Shown here: positions 15,879 to 23,902 of the stretch, piece by piece
Layout: the number at the start of each line of letters is the position of its first letter
Numbering within the stretch: the stretch's first letter is position 1
Notes under the pieces: model-generated
The model's input: the letters and a program-made list of their open reading frames with translations, nothing else
Database searches by the model: none
What the model was told of the DNA's origin: nothing
Made by a program: the position numbers and the translations under genes
Assembly: GCA_016788285.1 (NCBI GenBank)
Contig: JAEUSW010000282.1
Span: 1 to 33,364 of the forward strand
From: Flavobacteriales bacterium
Lineage (GTDB): Bacteria; Bacteroidota; Bacteroidia; Flavobacteriales_F; PHOS-HE28
DNA: 33,364 bases
Reading direction: 5' to 3'

Positions 15879-16622
15879 TCAGTTGCCGAACACGCGCTGA
15901 AGCAGCTCGGTGGTGCGCGCCAGCGGGTTCTCGCGGATCTTGCGTTCCTCGTCGGCCAGCAGGGTGAACAGACCGCCGATGGCCTTGGTGGTGACGTAGG
16001 CGTTCAGGTCGGGGTCCACGGCCTTGCCCCCGGTGAACAGCGCCGCACTGTTGTAGGCGTTGGCCAGCGGGGTCCAATAGCTCGTGAGCGCCACCTGGGC
16101 GGTGGCCTTCTCCACGATGGGGCGGAAGCGGCCGGTGAGGGCCTCGGTGGTGCGCTGCCGCAGCAGGGTGGTCGCCGCGTCGGGACCGCCCTTGAGGATC
16201 GCGAAGCCGTCCTCCACGCTCAGGCCGGTGATGGCGTCCACGAACACCGGCACGGCCTCCTTCACCGCGGTCTCCGCGGCTTTGTTCAGGGTGCGTTCGA
16301 AGTCCTCCACCGGCTTGGTCATGCCCAGGCCGAGCAGGGTGGTGCGCACCTTCTCCGCCTCGGCGGGGAAGGGGATGCGGATGCGCGGTTCGTTCCAGAA
16401 GCCGCCGTCCGCGCCGGCCAGGTCCACACTGCGCTGGCTGCCCACTTCGAGCGCCTGCTTCAACCCCCGCACCACCTCCTCGCTGCTGAGACCCGCCCCG
16501 TTCCCCCCGCCGCCGAGGAACTGGCCCGCTGTGCCCAGGATGCCCTGGAGGTCCTGCGCACGGTTCGGCATCGGTAGGGCGAGCAGGGCGACGAGGCCCA
16601 GGACGTGCAAGGAGGTGGTCAT
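15879..16622 (-). CDS. DUF4197 secreted protein
   Basis: This 247-residue protein starts at ATG 16622, overlapping the thioesterase stop as ATGA. A hydrophobic signal peptide (MTTSLHVLGLVALLALPMPN, cleavage probably before AQDLQ) is followed by a DUF4197 domain over nearly the whole rest: LSSEEVVRGLKQALEVGSQR, then GGFWNEPRIRIPFP, PVFVDAITGLSVEDGFAIL, and GGLFTLLADEERKIRENP at the end. The function of DUF4197 is unknown. It is likely periplasmic or surface-exposed. No lipobox cysteine is visible after the signal sequence. Confidence 0.9.
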   Translation of the reverse strand: MTTSLHVLGLVALLALPMPNRAQDLQGILGTAGQFLGGGGNGAGLSSEEVVRGLKQALEVGSQRSVDLAGADGGFWNEPRIRIPFPAEAEKVRTTLLGLGMTKPVEDFERTLNKAAETAVKEAVPVFVDAITGLSVEDGFAILKGGPDAATTLLRQRTTEALTGRFRPIVEKATAQVALTSYWTPLANAYNSAALFTGGKAVDPDLNAYVTTKAIGGLFTLLADEERKIRENPLARTTELLQRVFGN

Positions 16623-17038
16623 GGTCGTGCGTCCTGGTCCAGGACGGTGCGGATGCGTTCGGGGATGGGGATCGTGGCGTGGGTGAGGTAGTTGAAGCAC
16701 ACCATCACGCTGCGGCCCTCGGCGCACAAGGTCCGTGCCGGGCCGTCGATCACCTGCACCGCGTAGGCCAGGTCGAAGCTCCTGCCGCCCACGCGGGTGC
16801 ACCAGCAGTCCACCTCCACCCGGTCGTGCAGGCGCACGGGCCGCCGGTAGTCCACCTCATTGCGGCCCAGGATGAGGCCTTCCGTGGTCCAGTCGTGCTC
16901 CGGGCCGAAGAGCGGGGCCAGGTAGCTCATGCGCGCCAGCTCGAAGTAGTTGAGGTAGGTCGCGTTGTGCACGTGCCTGGCCATGTCCACGTCGGCGAAC
17001 CGCACCTGCACGGGGGTGGTGACCACACGCACGGCCAT
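16619..17038 (-). CDS. Hotdog-fold acyl-CoA thioesterase (4HBT, YbgC/FadM-like)
   Basis: This 139-residue protein starts at ATG 17038, two bases after the upstream stop. The single hotdog domain shows VRFADVDMARHVHNATYLNY (about 11-30), where the first Asp of ADVDMARHVHN is the usual catalytic position. NEVDYRRPVRLHDRVEVDCW and CFNYLTHATIPIP follow. Such enzymes hydrolyse acyl-CoA esters in the cytoplasm, and substrate cannot be told from sequence. The upstream open frame is only a shadow extension into the neighbouring gene. Confidence 0.9.
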   Translation of the reverse strand: MAVRVVTTPVQVRFADVDMARHVHNATYLNYFELARMSYLAPLFGPEHDWTTEGLILGRNEVDYRRPVRLHDRVEVDCWCTRVGGRSFDLAYAVQVIDGPARTLCAEGRSVMVCFNYLTHATIPIPERIRTVLDQDARP

Positions 17039-17040
17039 GG

Positions 17041-17445
17041 TCAGGACATGGGGTTCAGGATCACCGAGAACACCACGATGCTGTTGGGGTCGCGGTCGTA
17101 GTAGAGCTTGTCCAGCGCATCCAGGACGTTCTTGGCCCTGAAATAGGACGTCTGGAGCTGGTTCTCCCCGCGCATCGTCCACTGGATGGTGTAGGAGCTC
17201 TCGCGCTCCTTGTAGATGCGCACGTAATCCAGCATGGTCCGCAGGGCATCGAGGCGGTCACTGCCATCGGTGCTGTGGAAGAGGAAGCTCTGGTTGTGGC
17301 GCGGATTGATGGTGATGAGGTAGAGCTTGGTGCGCCCTCCGGGCGCGGGCTCGAAGTTGAAGACCAGCCCGTCAGGCCCCACGCCGATGTGTTCGGCGAT
17401 CTCCTTCTGCACCTTGGCGATATCCAGGTTCTTGTCGCGGGTCAT
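17041..17445 (-). CDS. Conserved-looking protein of unknown function
   Basis: This 134-residue protein starts at ATG 17445 (MTRDKNLDIAKVQKEIAEHI). I recognise no family. It is soluble, mixed alpha/beta, with no signal peptide or membrane segment. The residue pattern (GRTKLYLITINPRHNQSFLF, then a helix around RLDALRTMLDYVRIYKERES and a closing NSIVVFSVILNPMS strand) looks like a real compact fold. It has the best promoter box of the block (TACCTTTG at 17469-17476) and is the first gene of an apparent operon with a thioesterase, a DUF4197 protein and a nucleoside phosphorylase. Confidence 0.75.
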   Translation of the reverse strand: MTRDKNLDIAKVQKEIAEHIGVGPDGLVFNFEPAPGGRTKLYLITINPRHNQSFLFHSTDGSDRLDALRTMLDYVRIYKERESSYTIQWTMRGENQLQTSYFRAKNVLDALDKLYYDRDPNSIVVFSVILNPMS

Positions 17446-17468
17446 GGGCGGGACGGGGATGAGGGCGT

Positions 17469-17476
17469 CAAAGGTA
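17469..17476 (-). promoter_or_regulatory. Consensus Bacteroidota -7 box of the four-gene operon
   Basis: TACCTTTG on the minus strand matches TAnnTTTG exactly and ends 23 bases before the ATG at 17445. It lies in the short gap after the dehydratase stop at 17483. Confidence 0.65.
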
Positions 17477-17482
17477 CCCCGC

Positions 17483-19363
17483 CTACTGCGGCCGTGCCTC
17501 ATCAAGCGCCTCGAAGACGGAGTTGCGGCTCAGGTACTCGGGGACCAATGCCTTCATCCGTGCCACGAGCTCCTCCGGGGCGACGGTGCCCGCCGCTGCG
17601 GCGATGGAGCGGATCCCGTCCATGGTCCCGGGCGGTGGAGCGCCCTGATCGCGGCCGATGAGGATGCGCGGGTGGTGGGTGGGCTGCGTGTCCTCCTTCG
17701 CCGCCAGCAGCTCCTCGTACAGCTTCTCGCCCGGGCGCAGGCCGGTGTGCACGATGGCGATCTCCCGCCCGGGCTCCTTGCCGCTCAGCCGGATCATGCG
17801 CTCCGCCAGGTCCTGGATGCGAACGGGCGCCCCCATGTCGAAGACGTACACCTCGCCGCCCTGACCCATGGTGCCGGCCTCCAGCACCAAGCGGCAGGCC
17901 TCGGGGATCGTCATGAAGTAGCGCGTCACCTCCGGATGGGTCACCGTCACCGGTCCCCCGGCGGCGATCTGGCGGCGGAACAGCGGGATCACCGACCCGC
18001 TGGAGCCGAGCACATTGCCGAAGCGCGTGGTGATGAACCGCGTGGAGGTCCCCTGGGCATGCAGCGCACGCAGGTAGAGCTCGGCCACGCGCTTGGTGGC
18101 CCCCATGACACTGGTCGGGTTCACGGCCTTGTCCGTGCTCACCAGCACCAGGTCGCGCACCCCGTGCCGCACGCACGCATCGGCCACGTTCAATGTTCCA
18201 CCCACATTGGTGCGCACCGCCTCGGCCGGTTGCAGCTCCATGAGCGGAACATGCTTGTAGGCCGCCGCGTGGAAGACCACCGCCGGCCGGTGCCGGGCGA
18301 TCGACCGGTCAACGGCCTCCGCCTCGCGCACATCGCCCACCACGGCGGTGATCTCCACCTCCGGTGCGGAGCGCTCAAGCTCCACGGACAGGTCGTGCAG
18401 GGGGCTCTCGGCCTGGTCCAGCAGCACGAGGCGCTGCACCCCCAGGGCCGCGAGCTGCCGGCAGAGCTCGCTGCCGATGCTGCCTGCGGCACCGGTGACA
18501 AGGACGCGTTCGCCCGCGAAACGGGACCGCACGACGGAGTCGTCCAGCCGGATGATGGGTCGGCCGAGCAGGTCCTCGATGTGCACCTCCCGGATCTGGC
18601 CGGCGCTGAGCTGTCCATTGATCCAGGCGTTCACCGGGGGAATGCTGCGCACCTGCACCCGGGCGGCCATGCAAGCGTCCACCACCTTCCGACGATGCTC
18701 CGGGTCGGGGTTCATGATGGCGATGATCACCTGCTGCACCTCGCCGCCGGCGAGCAGGGCGGGCAGGCGGTCCGTATGCCACACCTCCACGCCCTCCAGC
18801 CGTCGTCCGGTCTTGCGCGGGTCGTCGTCCACGAAGGCGGTCACCGCATAGCGCACCGATCCTTCACGCTCCAGGGTGCGCTTGGTGATCAGGCCCGCCT
18901 CGCCGGCCCCGTGGATCACCACGTTCACCTTCTCCTTTCCGCTGCCGCGCGCCTTCAGGTAGAGCAGCTTCACCGCGATGCGGGAGGCGATCATGGCGAT
19001 CAGGGTGCCCATCGTCTCGATGATGAGCACTGAGAAGGGGAGGAGGTAGCGGCCGTCCACCACCGCTTCGCGGACCAGGTTGAGCACGGCCAGCACCAAC
19101 GAGCCGGCCACGACGGTGAAGAAGATGCGGCGCGCGTCCTCGGTGCCCGTGTGGCGCACCATGCCGCGCTGGATGCCGGCCAGCAGGAACGAGCCCAGCC
19201 GCACGGCCACGTAGATCGGCATCACCGGTCCCAGCAGCTGCCATTCCATGGTGGGCACCCGGAAGTTGAAGCGCAGTTGGTAGGCGGCCACCAGGGCCGT
19301 GAGGCAGAGGCCGAGGTCCAACAGGAGGACCGCCCAGCGGGGAAAGGCCTTCGCGCGTTCCAT
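17483..19363 (-). CDS. CapD/WbpM/PglF-family nucleotide-sugar 4,6-dehydratase, membrane-bound
   Basis: This 626-residue enzyme starts at ATG 19363. Four membrane segments (about 8-135) precede a first Rossmann domain (GAGEAG, 152-157) and a second, catalytic SDR domain with the NAD(P) loop TGAAGSIG (290-297). Catalytic residues of the family appear as S409 (VSTDKAVNPT) and MGATK (420-424), where Met replaces the usual SDR Tyr as in WbpM. FHAAAYKHVPLME (364-376) is another hallmark. These enzymes dehydrate UDP-GlcNAc to a 4-keto-6-deoxy sugar, the entry to aminated bacterial sugars. That product suits the DegT aminotransferase at 12163. It is transcribed divergently from the GT4 gene. Confidence 0.95.
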   Translation of the reverse strand: MERAKAFPRWAVLLLDLGLCLTALVAAYQLRFNFRVPTMEWQLLGPVMPIYVAVRLGSFLLAGIQRGMVRHTGTEDARRIFFTVVAGSLVLAVLNLVREAVVDGRYLLPFSVLIIETMGTLIAMIASRIAVKLLYLKARGSGKEKVNVVIHGAGEAGLITKRTLEREGSVRYAVTAFVDDDPRKTGRRLEGVEVWHTDRLPALLAGGEVQQVIIAIMNPDPEHRRKVVDACMAARVQVRSIPPVNAWINGQLSAGQIREVHIEDLLGRPIIRLDDSVVRSRFAGERVLVTGAAGSIGSELCRQLAALGVQRLVLLDQAESPLHDLSVELERSAPEVEITAVVGDVREAEAVDRSIARHRPAVVFHAAAYKHVPLMELQPAEAVRTNVGGTLNVADACVRHGVRDLVLVSTDKAVNPTSVMGATKRVAELYLRALHAQGTSTRFITTRFGNVLGSSGSVIPLFRRQIAAGGPVTVTHPEVTRYFMTIPEACRLVLEAGTMGQGGEVYVFDMGAPVRIQDLAERMIRLSGKEPGREIAIVHTGLRPGEKLYEELLAAKEDTQPTHHPRILIGRDQGAPPPGTMDGIRSIAAAAGTVAPEELVARMKALVPEYLSRNSVFEALDEARPQ

Positions 19364-19376
19364 GCGGCGTGCCGGG

Positions 19377-19384
19377 CCAAGGTA
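19377..19384 (-). promoter_or_regulatory. Bacteroidota -7-like box for the dehydratase
   Basis: TACCTTGG on the minus strand differs from TAnnTTTG at one base and ends 13 bases before the ATG at 19363. It faces the plus-strand box at 19414 across 29 bases. Confidence 0.5.
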
Positions 19385-19413
19385 CGGGACGACCGAGCGT
19401 CGCGGCCGTGGGT

Positions 19414-19421
19414 TTTCTTTG
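19414..19421 (+). promoter_or_regulatory. Bacteroidota -7-like box for the GT4 gene
   Basis: TTTCTTTG differs from TAnnTTTG only at the second base and ends 9 bases before the ATG at 19431. Confidence 0.5.
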
Positions 19422-19430
19422 CGGTCTCCG

Positions 19431-20564
19431 ATGCCCCGCATCCTGTTCATCGGCGCGCACCGCCGCGACCGCTCCCCGAGCCAGCGCTACCGGTTCGACC
19501 AGTTCATCCCGTACTGGGAGAAGCACGGCTTCACCGTGCACTACGCGTCCTTGATCGACGAGGCGGACGACGCGGTCTTCTACACGCCCGGCAACCTGGC
19601 GGCGAAGGCCCGCATCTTCCTGAAGAGCTACCGCCTTCGGCAGCAGCACGTGGACATGGCGCCGCGGTTCGACCTCATCTTCGTGCAGCGCGAGGCCTTC
19701 ATGACCGGCAGCACGCGGTTCGAGCGGGCCCTGGCCCGCACCGGCCCCCCGGTGATCTATGACTTCGACGACGCCATCTGGCACATGGACGTCAGTGACG
19801 GCAACCGGCGGCTCCGCTGGCTGAAGGATCCCGCTAAGACGGCCACCTTGATCCAGCATGCGCACCACGTGATCGCGGGCAACGCGTACCTGGCGGAGTA
19901 CGCCCGGAAACACAACCGGCAGGTGGAGGTGATCCCCACGGTGATCGACACGGAGCGCTACCGGCCACGGGCCCACGGGCCCTCATCGGGGCCCGTCGTG
20001 ATCGGCTGGACCGGCAGCCAGACCAGCATGGCCCACCTGCGGAAGGTGACGCCCATGCTGGAGGAGCTCGGGCGGCGGTGGGGCGACCGCATCCGCCTGC
20101 GGGTGGTGAGCGACCGCCCCTTCACCCTGCCCGGGCTGCACGTGGAGAACGTGCCCTGGCGCAGCAGCAGCGAACCGGAGGACCTGGCGCCGATGGACAT
20201 CGGCATCATGCCCTTGCGCGACGACCCCTGGAGCCGGGGGAAGTGCGGGCTCAAGGGGCTGCAGTACATGGCCATGGGCGTTCCCCCGGTGATGTCGCCC
20301 GTCGGGGTCAACACCGGCATCGTGCGCGACGGGGAGAACGGCTTCCTGGCCGCCGACCAGGGGGAATGGCTGGAGAAGCTGGGCCTGCTGATCCAGGATC
20401 CCGACCTTCGTGCCCGGCTGGGCCGCGCCGCGCGCAGCACCGTGGAGGAGGGCTTCTCCACCGTGGCCTGGAGAGACCACTACATCGACCTGTTCAACCA
20501 CCTCATCCGAACCCATGGAAACCCACACCGAACTGAAGACCACCGCGCTGCGGCACGTGCATGA
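19431..20564 (+). CDS. GT4-family glycosyltransferase (GT-B fold)
   Basis: This 377-residue cytoplasmic enzyme starts at ATG 19431. The N-terminal domain begins with PRILFIGAH and contains [18 protein letters not shown], then [12 protein letters not shown], a pattern seen in many GT4 enzymes. The linker and donor domain follow, with [18 protein letters not shown], then [19 protein letters not shown] and a [20 protein letters not shown] nucleotide-sugar-binding segment (about 272-292). It probably belongs functionally to the surface glycan genes because it is divergent from the dehydratase. Its 3' end overlaps the start of gcvT by 50 bases, so the last 17 residues are encoded in shared DNA. 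Confidence 0.9.
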   Translation: MPRILFIGAHRRDRSPSQRYRFDQFIPYWEKHGFTVHYASLIDEADDAVFYTPGNLAAKARIFLKSYRLRQQHVDMAPRFDLIFVQREAFMTGSTRFERALARTGPPVIYDFDDAIWHMDVSDGNRRLRWLKDPAKTATLIQHAHHVIAGNAYLAEYARKHNRQVEVIPTVIDTERYRPRAHGPSSGPVVIGWTGSQTSMAHLRKVTPMLEELGRRWGDRIRLRVVSDRPFTLPGLHVENVPWRSSSEPEDLAPMDIGIMPLRDDPWSRGKCGLKGLQYMAMGVPPVMSPVGVNTGIVRDGENGFLAADQGEWLEKLGLLIQDPDLRARLGRAARSTVEEGFSTVAWRDHYIDLFNHLIRTHGNPHRTEDHRAAARA

Positions 20565-21630
20565 GGCCCTCGGCGCCAAAATGGTGCCCTTCGCCGGCTT
20601 CCTGATGCCCGTGCAGTACAGCGGGGTCACGCATGAGCACCTCGCCGTCCGCAACGGAGTGGGCCTGTTCGACGTGAGCCACATGGGCGAGTTCCTCGTC
20701 CGCGGACCTGGCGCGCTCGACCTCATCCAGCGCGTCACCAGCAACGACGCCTCCAAGCTCGCCTTGGGCAAGGTGCAGTACAGCTGCCTGCCCAACGACA
20801 GCGGCGGCATCGTGGACGACCTGCTGGTGTACCGCATGCAGCATGGCGACGACCATCACTATGTGCTGGTCGTGAACGCCGGCAACATCGCCAAGGACTG
20901 GAACTGGATCAGCGCGCACAACACGTTCGACGCGAAGCTGGAGGACATCAGCGACCGCATGGGCCTGCTGGCGGTGCAGGGCCCCAAGGCCACCGCCACC
21001 CTGCATGGCCTCTTCAGCGTGGACCTGTCGGCCATGGCCTACTACACCGCGCAGTATGCGGAGATGAAGGGCGTGGGCCTGGTGCTCATCAGCGCCACGG
21101 GCTACACCGGCGCCGGCGGCTTCGAGGTGTATGTGCCCAACACGCTGGTGGAGAAGGCCTGGAACGCCATCATGGCGGCGGGGGCGGAGCACGGGATCAA
21201 GCCCTGCGGCCTGGCCGCGCGTGACACGCTGCGGCTGGAGATGGGCTTCTGCCTCTACGGGAACGACATCGACGACAGTACGTCGCCCATCGAGGCCGGA
21301 TTGGGCTGGATCACCAAGTTCACCAAGGACTTCATACATTCTGCGGCCTTGAAAGCGCAGAAGGACAACGGCACCGCGCGCCGGCTGGTGGGCTTCGAGC
21401 TCATCGACCGGGGCGTGCCGCGCCATGGGCACTCGGTGGTGGATGCCTCGGGCGCTGTGATCGGCACGGTGACCAGCGGCACGCACAGCCCCTCGCTGCA
21501 GAAGCCCATCGGCCTGGCCTACGTGCCCACGGCCCTGGCGGCACCGGGGTCCGAACTGTTCATCGATGTGCGCGGCAAGGCCCTGCGCGCCAAGGTGGTG
21601 GCGCTGCCGTTCTACAAGGCCCCGGCATGA
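20515..21630 (+). CDS. gcvT: Aminomethyltransferase, glycine cleavage system T protein
   Basis: This 371-residue enzyme releases ammonia from the aminomethyl-lipoyl H protein and passes the one-carbon unit to tetrahydrofolate. Strong signatures are [20 protein letters not shown] (about 20-39), [41 protein letters not shown] and [20 protein letters not shown]. Length matches the family. The start at ATG 20515 gives the expected short lead-in ([12 protein letters not shown]) before the first conserved segment, even though it lies inside the glycosyltransferase gene. The stop overlaps the next start as ATGA. No other glycine-cleavage gene is nearby. Confidence 0.95.
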   Translation: METHTELKTTALRHVHEALGAKMVPFAGFLMPVQYSGVTHEHLAVRNGVGLFDVSHMGEFLVRGPGALDLIQRVTSNDASKLALGKVQYSCLPNDSGGIVDDLLVYRMQHGDDHHYVLVVNAGNIAKDWNWISAHNTFDAKLEDISDRMGLLAVQGPKATATLHGLFSVDLSAMAYYTAQYAEMKGVGLVLISATGYTGAGGFEVYVPNTLVEKAWNAIMAAGAEHGIKPCGLAARDTLRLEMGFCLYGNDIDDSTSPIEAGLGWITKFTKDFIHSAALKAQKDNGTARRLVGFELIDRGVPRHGHSVVDASGAVIGTVTSGTHSPSLQKPIGLAYVPTALAAPGSELFIDVRGKALRAKVVALPFYKAPA

Positions 21631-22388
21631 GCACGCGCGTCATCAACCCCGATTACCGCTACCGGGTGGAGGTCTGCTTCCTGCCCGACCAATATCCGCT
21701 GTACGCGCAGGACATGGACATCGTGGTGGTGATCGATGTGCTGCGCGCCACCAGCGCCATGGTCACCGCGTTCGCGCACGGGGTGGAGCGCATCATCCCC
21801 GTGAGCACGGTGGAGGAGGCCCGGCAATACCTGGGGCGCGAGGGCCACATCGTGGCGGCCGAGCGCAATGGCGAGGTGGTGGAAGGCTTCCAGTACGGCA
21901 ACTCGCCGCTGGCCTTCCGGGGCCCCGAGGTGGCGGGCAAGACCCTGGTGATGACCACCACCAACGGCACGCGCACCATCGAGCTGGCCCAAAGCGCCAA
22001 GCGCATGGTGATCGGCGCCTTCCTGAACCTCACCGCGCTCAGCGACTGGCTGGTGCGTCAGGACGGCAACGTGCTGCTGCTCTGCGCCGGCTGGAAGGGG
22101 AAGTTCAACCTGGAGGACAGCACCTTCGCCGGTGCCGTCATGGACCGGCTGCTGGAGAGCGGCAAGTTCGGCCTGGAGGAGGACAGCAGCATCGCCGCCC
22201 AGTACCTGTTCCACGCCGCGCGGGAGAACTTCATGAGCATCCTGAAGGCCGCACCGCGCCGGCGTCGGATCGAGCAGCTGCAGATGCTGCCCGACGTCAA
22301 GTTCTGCCTCACGGCCGACACCAGCACCGTGATCCCCATGCTTCAGGACGGCGTGCTGGTGCCCATGAAGCACGAACCCGTGTCCTGA
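21627..22388 (+). CDS. 2-phosphosulfolactate phosphatase family protein (ComB-like)
   Basis: This 253-residue protein matches the ComB fold family: [20 protein letters not shown] (about 32-51), then [33 protein letters not shown] and [20 protein letters not shown]. In methanogens ComB dephosphorylates 2-phosphosulfolactate during coenzyme M synthesis. Bacteroidota do not make coenzyme M by that route, so a related phosphatase role, perhaps in sulfolactate or another phospho-acid pathway, is more likely. It overlaps gcvT by four bases and its stop shares one base with the following ATG, so all three are coupled. Confidence 0.88.
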   Translation: MSTRVINPDYRYRVEVCFLPDQYPLYAQDMDIVVVIDVLRATSAMVTAFAHGVERIIPVSTVEEARQYLGREGHIVAAERNGEVVEGFQYGNSPLAFRGPEVAGKTLVMTTTNGTRTIELAQSAKRMVIGAFLNLTALSDWLVRQDGNVLLLCAGWKGKFNLEDSTFAGAVMDRLLESGKFGLEEDSSIAAQYLFHAARENFMSILKAAPRRRRIEQLQMLPDVKFCLTADTSTVIPMLQDGVLVPMKHEPVS

Positions 22389-23392
22389 TGCGCAGCGGCT
22401 CCGCCTTCGCCCTGATGCTGGTGGCGGTGCTGCTCGCCGGGCCTGCGCTCCTGGTCGAGGATGCCGGCAGCTGGGGCTTCTACGGCCACAAGCGCATCAA
22501 CCGGATGGCCTGCTTCACCCTGCCGCCGGCCATGTTCCCCTTCTTCAAGCGCCACATCGACTTCATCAGCGACCACGCGGTGGACCCCGACCGGCGCCGC
22601 TACGCCGACCCCGAGGAGGCCCCACGGCACTACATCGACATCGACCACTACGCCCACGGCGGTCATGATCCCTTCGCGGTGATGCCCGAGCGATGGAACG
22701 ACGCGGTGGCCAAGTTCACCGAGGACACGCTGAAGGCATACGGCATCGTGCCGTGGCATGTGAACGTGATGTACGGCCGCTTGGTGAGCGCCTTCCAGCG
22801 CGGTGACGTGGACAGGATCCTGCGGTATGCGGCGGACCTGGGCCATTACGTGGCCGATGCGCACGTGCCCCTGCACACCACCGAGAACTACAACGGTCAG
22901 CTCACGGGCCAGCATGGCATCCATGCCTTCTGGGAAAGCCGCATCCCCGAACTGAGCGCCGAAGGCTACGACCATCTGGTGGGCCGAGCGCGGTACCTGG
23001 ACGCCCCCCTGCGCACCGCCTGGGACGCCGTGCGCGACAGCCACGCCGCCGTGGACAGCGTGCTCGCCATCGAGCGCAGCGTGGACGAGGGCTGGTCGGA
23101 CGACCGGCAATATGTGATCGAGGAGCGCGGCCGCACGGGCATGCGCACCTACAGCCGCGAGTACACCGCCGCGTACGAGGCGGCCATGGACGGCATGGTG
23201 GAACGACGGATGAACGCCAGCATCATCGTGCTCGGAAGCTTCTGGTACTCCGCCTGGGTGGACGCCGGCCAACCCGACCTGGACCGCCTCGAGCAGAAGG
23301 AGGTCAGCGACAGCCTCAAGCGCGTGATCGCGGCCGAGGAGGAGCAGTTCCGCATCGCCCGGCAGGCCTTCGGCCGGGACCATCCGGAGTAG
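22388..23392 (+). CDS. Zinc-dependent phospholipase C / S1-P1 nuclease-fold protein
   Basis: This 334-residue protein has a signal peptide (about residues 1-24) and a mature region starting near GSWGFYGHKRINRMACF, where Trp29 and His34 fit the N-terminal zinc ligands of this fold. More likely ligands lie in RHYIDIDHY (about 80-88) and the strongly conserved block LGHYVADAHVPLHTTENYNG (about 152-171) followed by HAFWES. Such enzymes bind three zinc ions and hydrolyse phospholipids or nucleic acids outside the cytoplasm. The sequence does not settle which substrate. The start is fixed by the TGATG overlap with the ComB-like gene. Confidence 0.82.
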   Translation: MRSGSAFALMLVAVLLAGPALLVEDAGSWGFYGHKRINRMACFTLPPAMFPFFKRHIDFISDHAVDPDRRRYADPEEAPRHYIDIDHYAHGGHDPFAVMPERWNDAVAKFTEDTLKAYGIVPWHVNVMYGRLVSAFQRGDVDRILRYAADLGHYVADAHVPLHTTENYNGQLTGQHGIHAFWESRIPELSAEGYDHLVGRARYLDAPLRTAWDAVRDSHAAVDSVLAIERSVDEGWSDDRQYVIEERGRTGMRTYSREYTAAYEAAMDGMVERRMNASIIVLGSFWYSAWVDAGQPDLDRLEQKEVSDSLKRVIAAEEEQFRIARQAFGRDHPE

Positions 23393-23397
23393 GACGC

Positions 23398-23796
23398 TCA
23401 GGAGCGCGGTGCCTGGAAGAGCGCCGACACCCGTTCGTCGTTCAGCGACACCAGGGTGAACACGCCGAGCAGGAGGCCCAGCGGGATGTTCAACAGGTCG
23501 AAGGCCGCCACCACCATGCAGGCGGTGCGGTTGGTGCGCTTGGCGAGCCAGCTCCCGCACAGCAGGTTCAGGATGCCCACGATCTCCACCAGCACGAAGA
23601 GCACCCAGCCCAAGGCGCTGAGGAAGGTGCCGACCCAGGCGGGGATGTCACTGTTCGCCTCCTCGGCCAACCAGTCGCTGCCCATGAAGCTGCCGATGAA
23701 CACCAGGGCCAGCAGGGCCAGACCGGAGAAGCATACGAAGGCGCCATAGGCGTAATGCAGGGCGGAAAGGGTGCGGAGCCGCGCGTGAGGGTCCAT
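23398..23796 (-). CDS. Small membrane protein of unknown function, three to four helices
   Basis: This 132-residue protein is strongly hydrophobic, with segments at about 15-37, 53-82 and 92-118. No family is recognised. A short acidic loop (MGSDWLAEEANSDIPAW) separates the first two. It converges on the phospholipase-like gene with a 5-base gap. No good promoter box is visible, although the region upstream carries a direct repeat (23858-23886). Confidence 0.65.
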   Translation of the reverse strand: MDPHARLRTLSALHYAYGAFVCFSGLALLALVFIGSFMGSDWLAEEANSDIPAWVGTFLSALGWVLFVLVEIVGILNLLCGSWLAKRTNRTACMVVAAFDLLNIPLGLLLGVFTLVSLNDERVSALFQAPRS

Positions 23797-23857
23797 GGGA
23801 AGGTTGGTTTCGGATGTGAAGGTGATCGCCCGGGAGCGGGCCCCACGGTCGCTTCGG

Positions 23858-23886
23858 ATGAACGGAACGCGCCACGCATGAACGGA
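23858..23886. repeat. Nine-base direct repeat in the gap between small membrane protein and M28 gene
   Basis: ATGAACGGA occurs at 23858-23866 and again at 23878-23886, 20 bases apart (start to start), in the 106-base gap 23797-23902. CGCAT/ATGCG around the second copy could form a weak 5-base stem. Nothing else is seen in this gap. Confidence 0.4.
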
Positions 23887-23902
23887 TGCGCGGCAGGATG
23901 GA

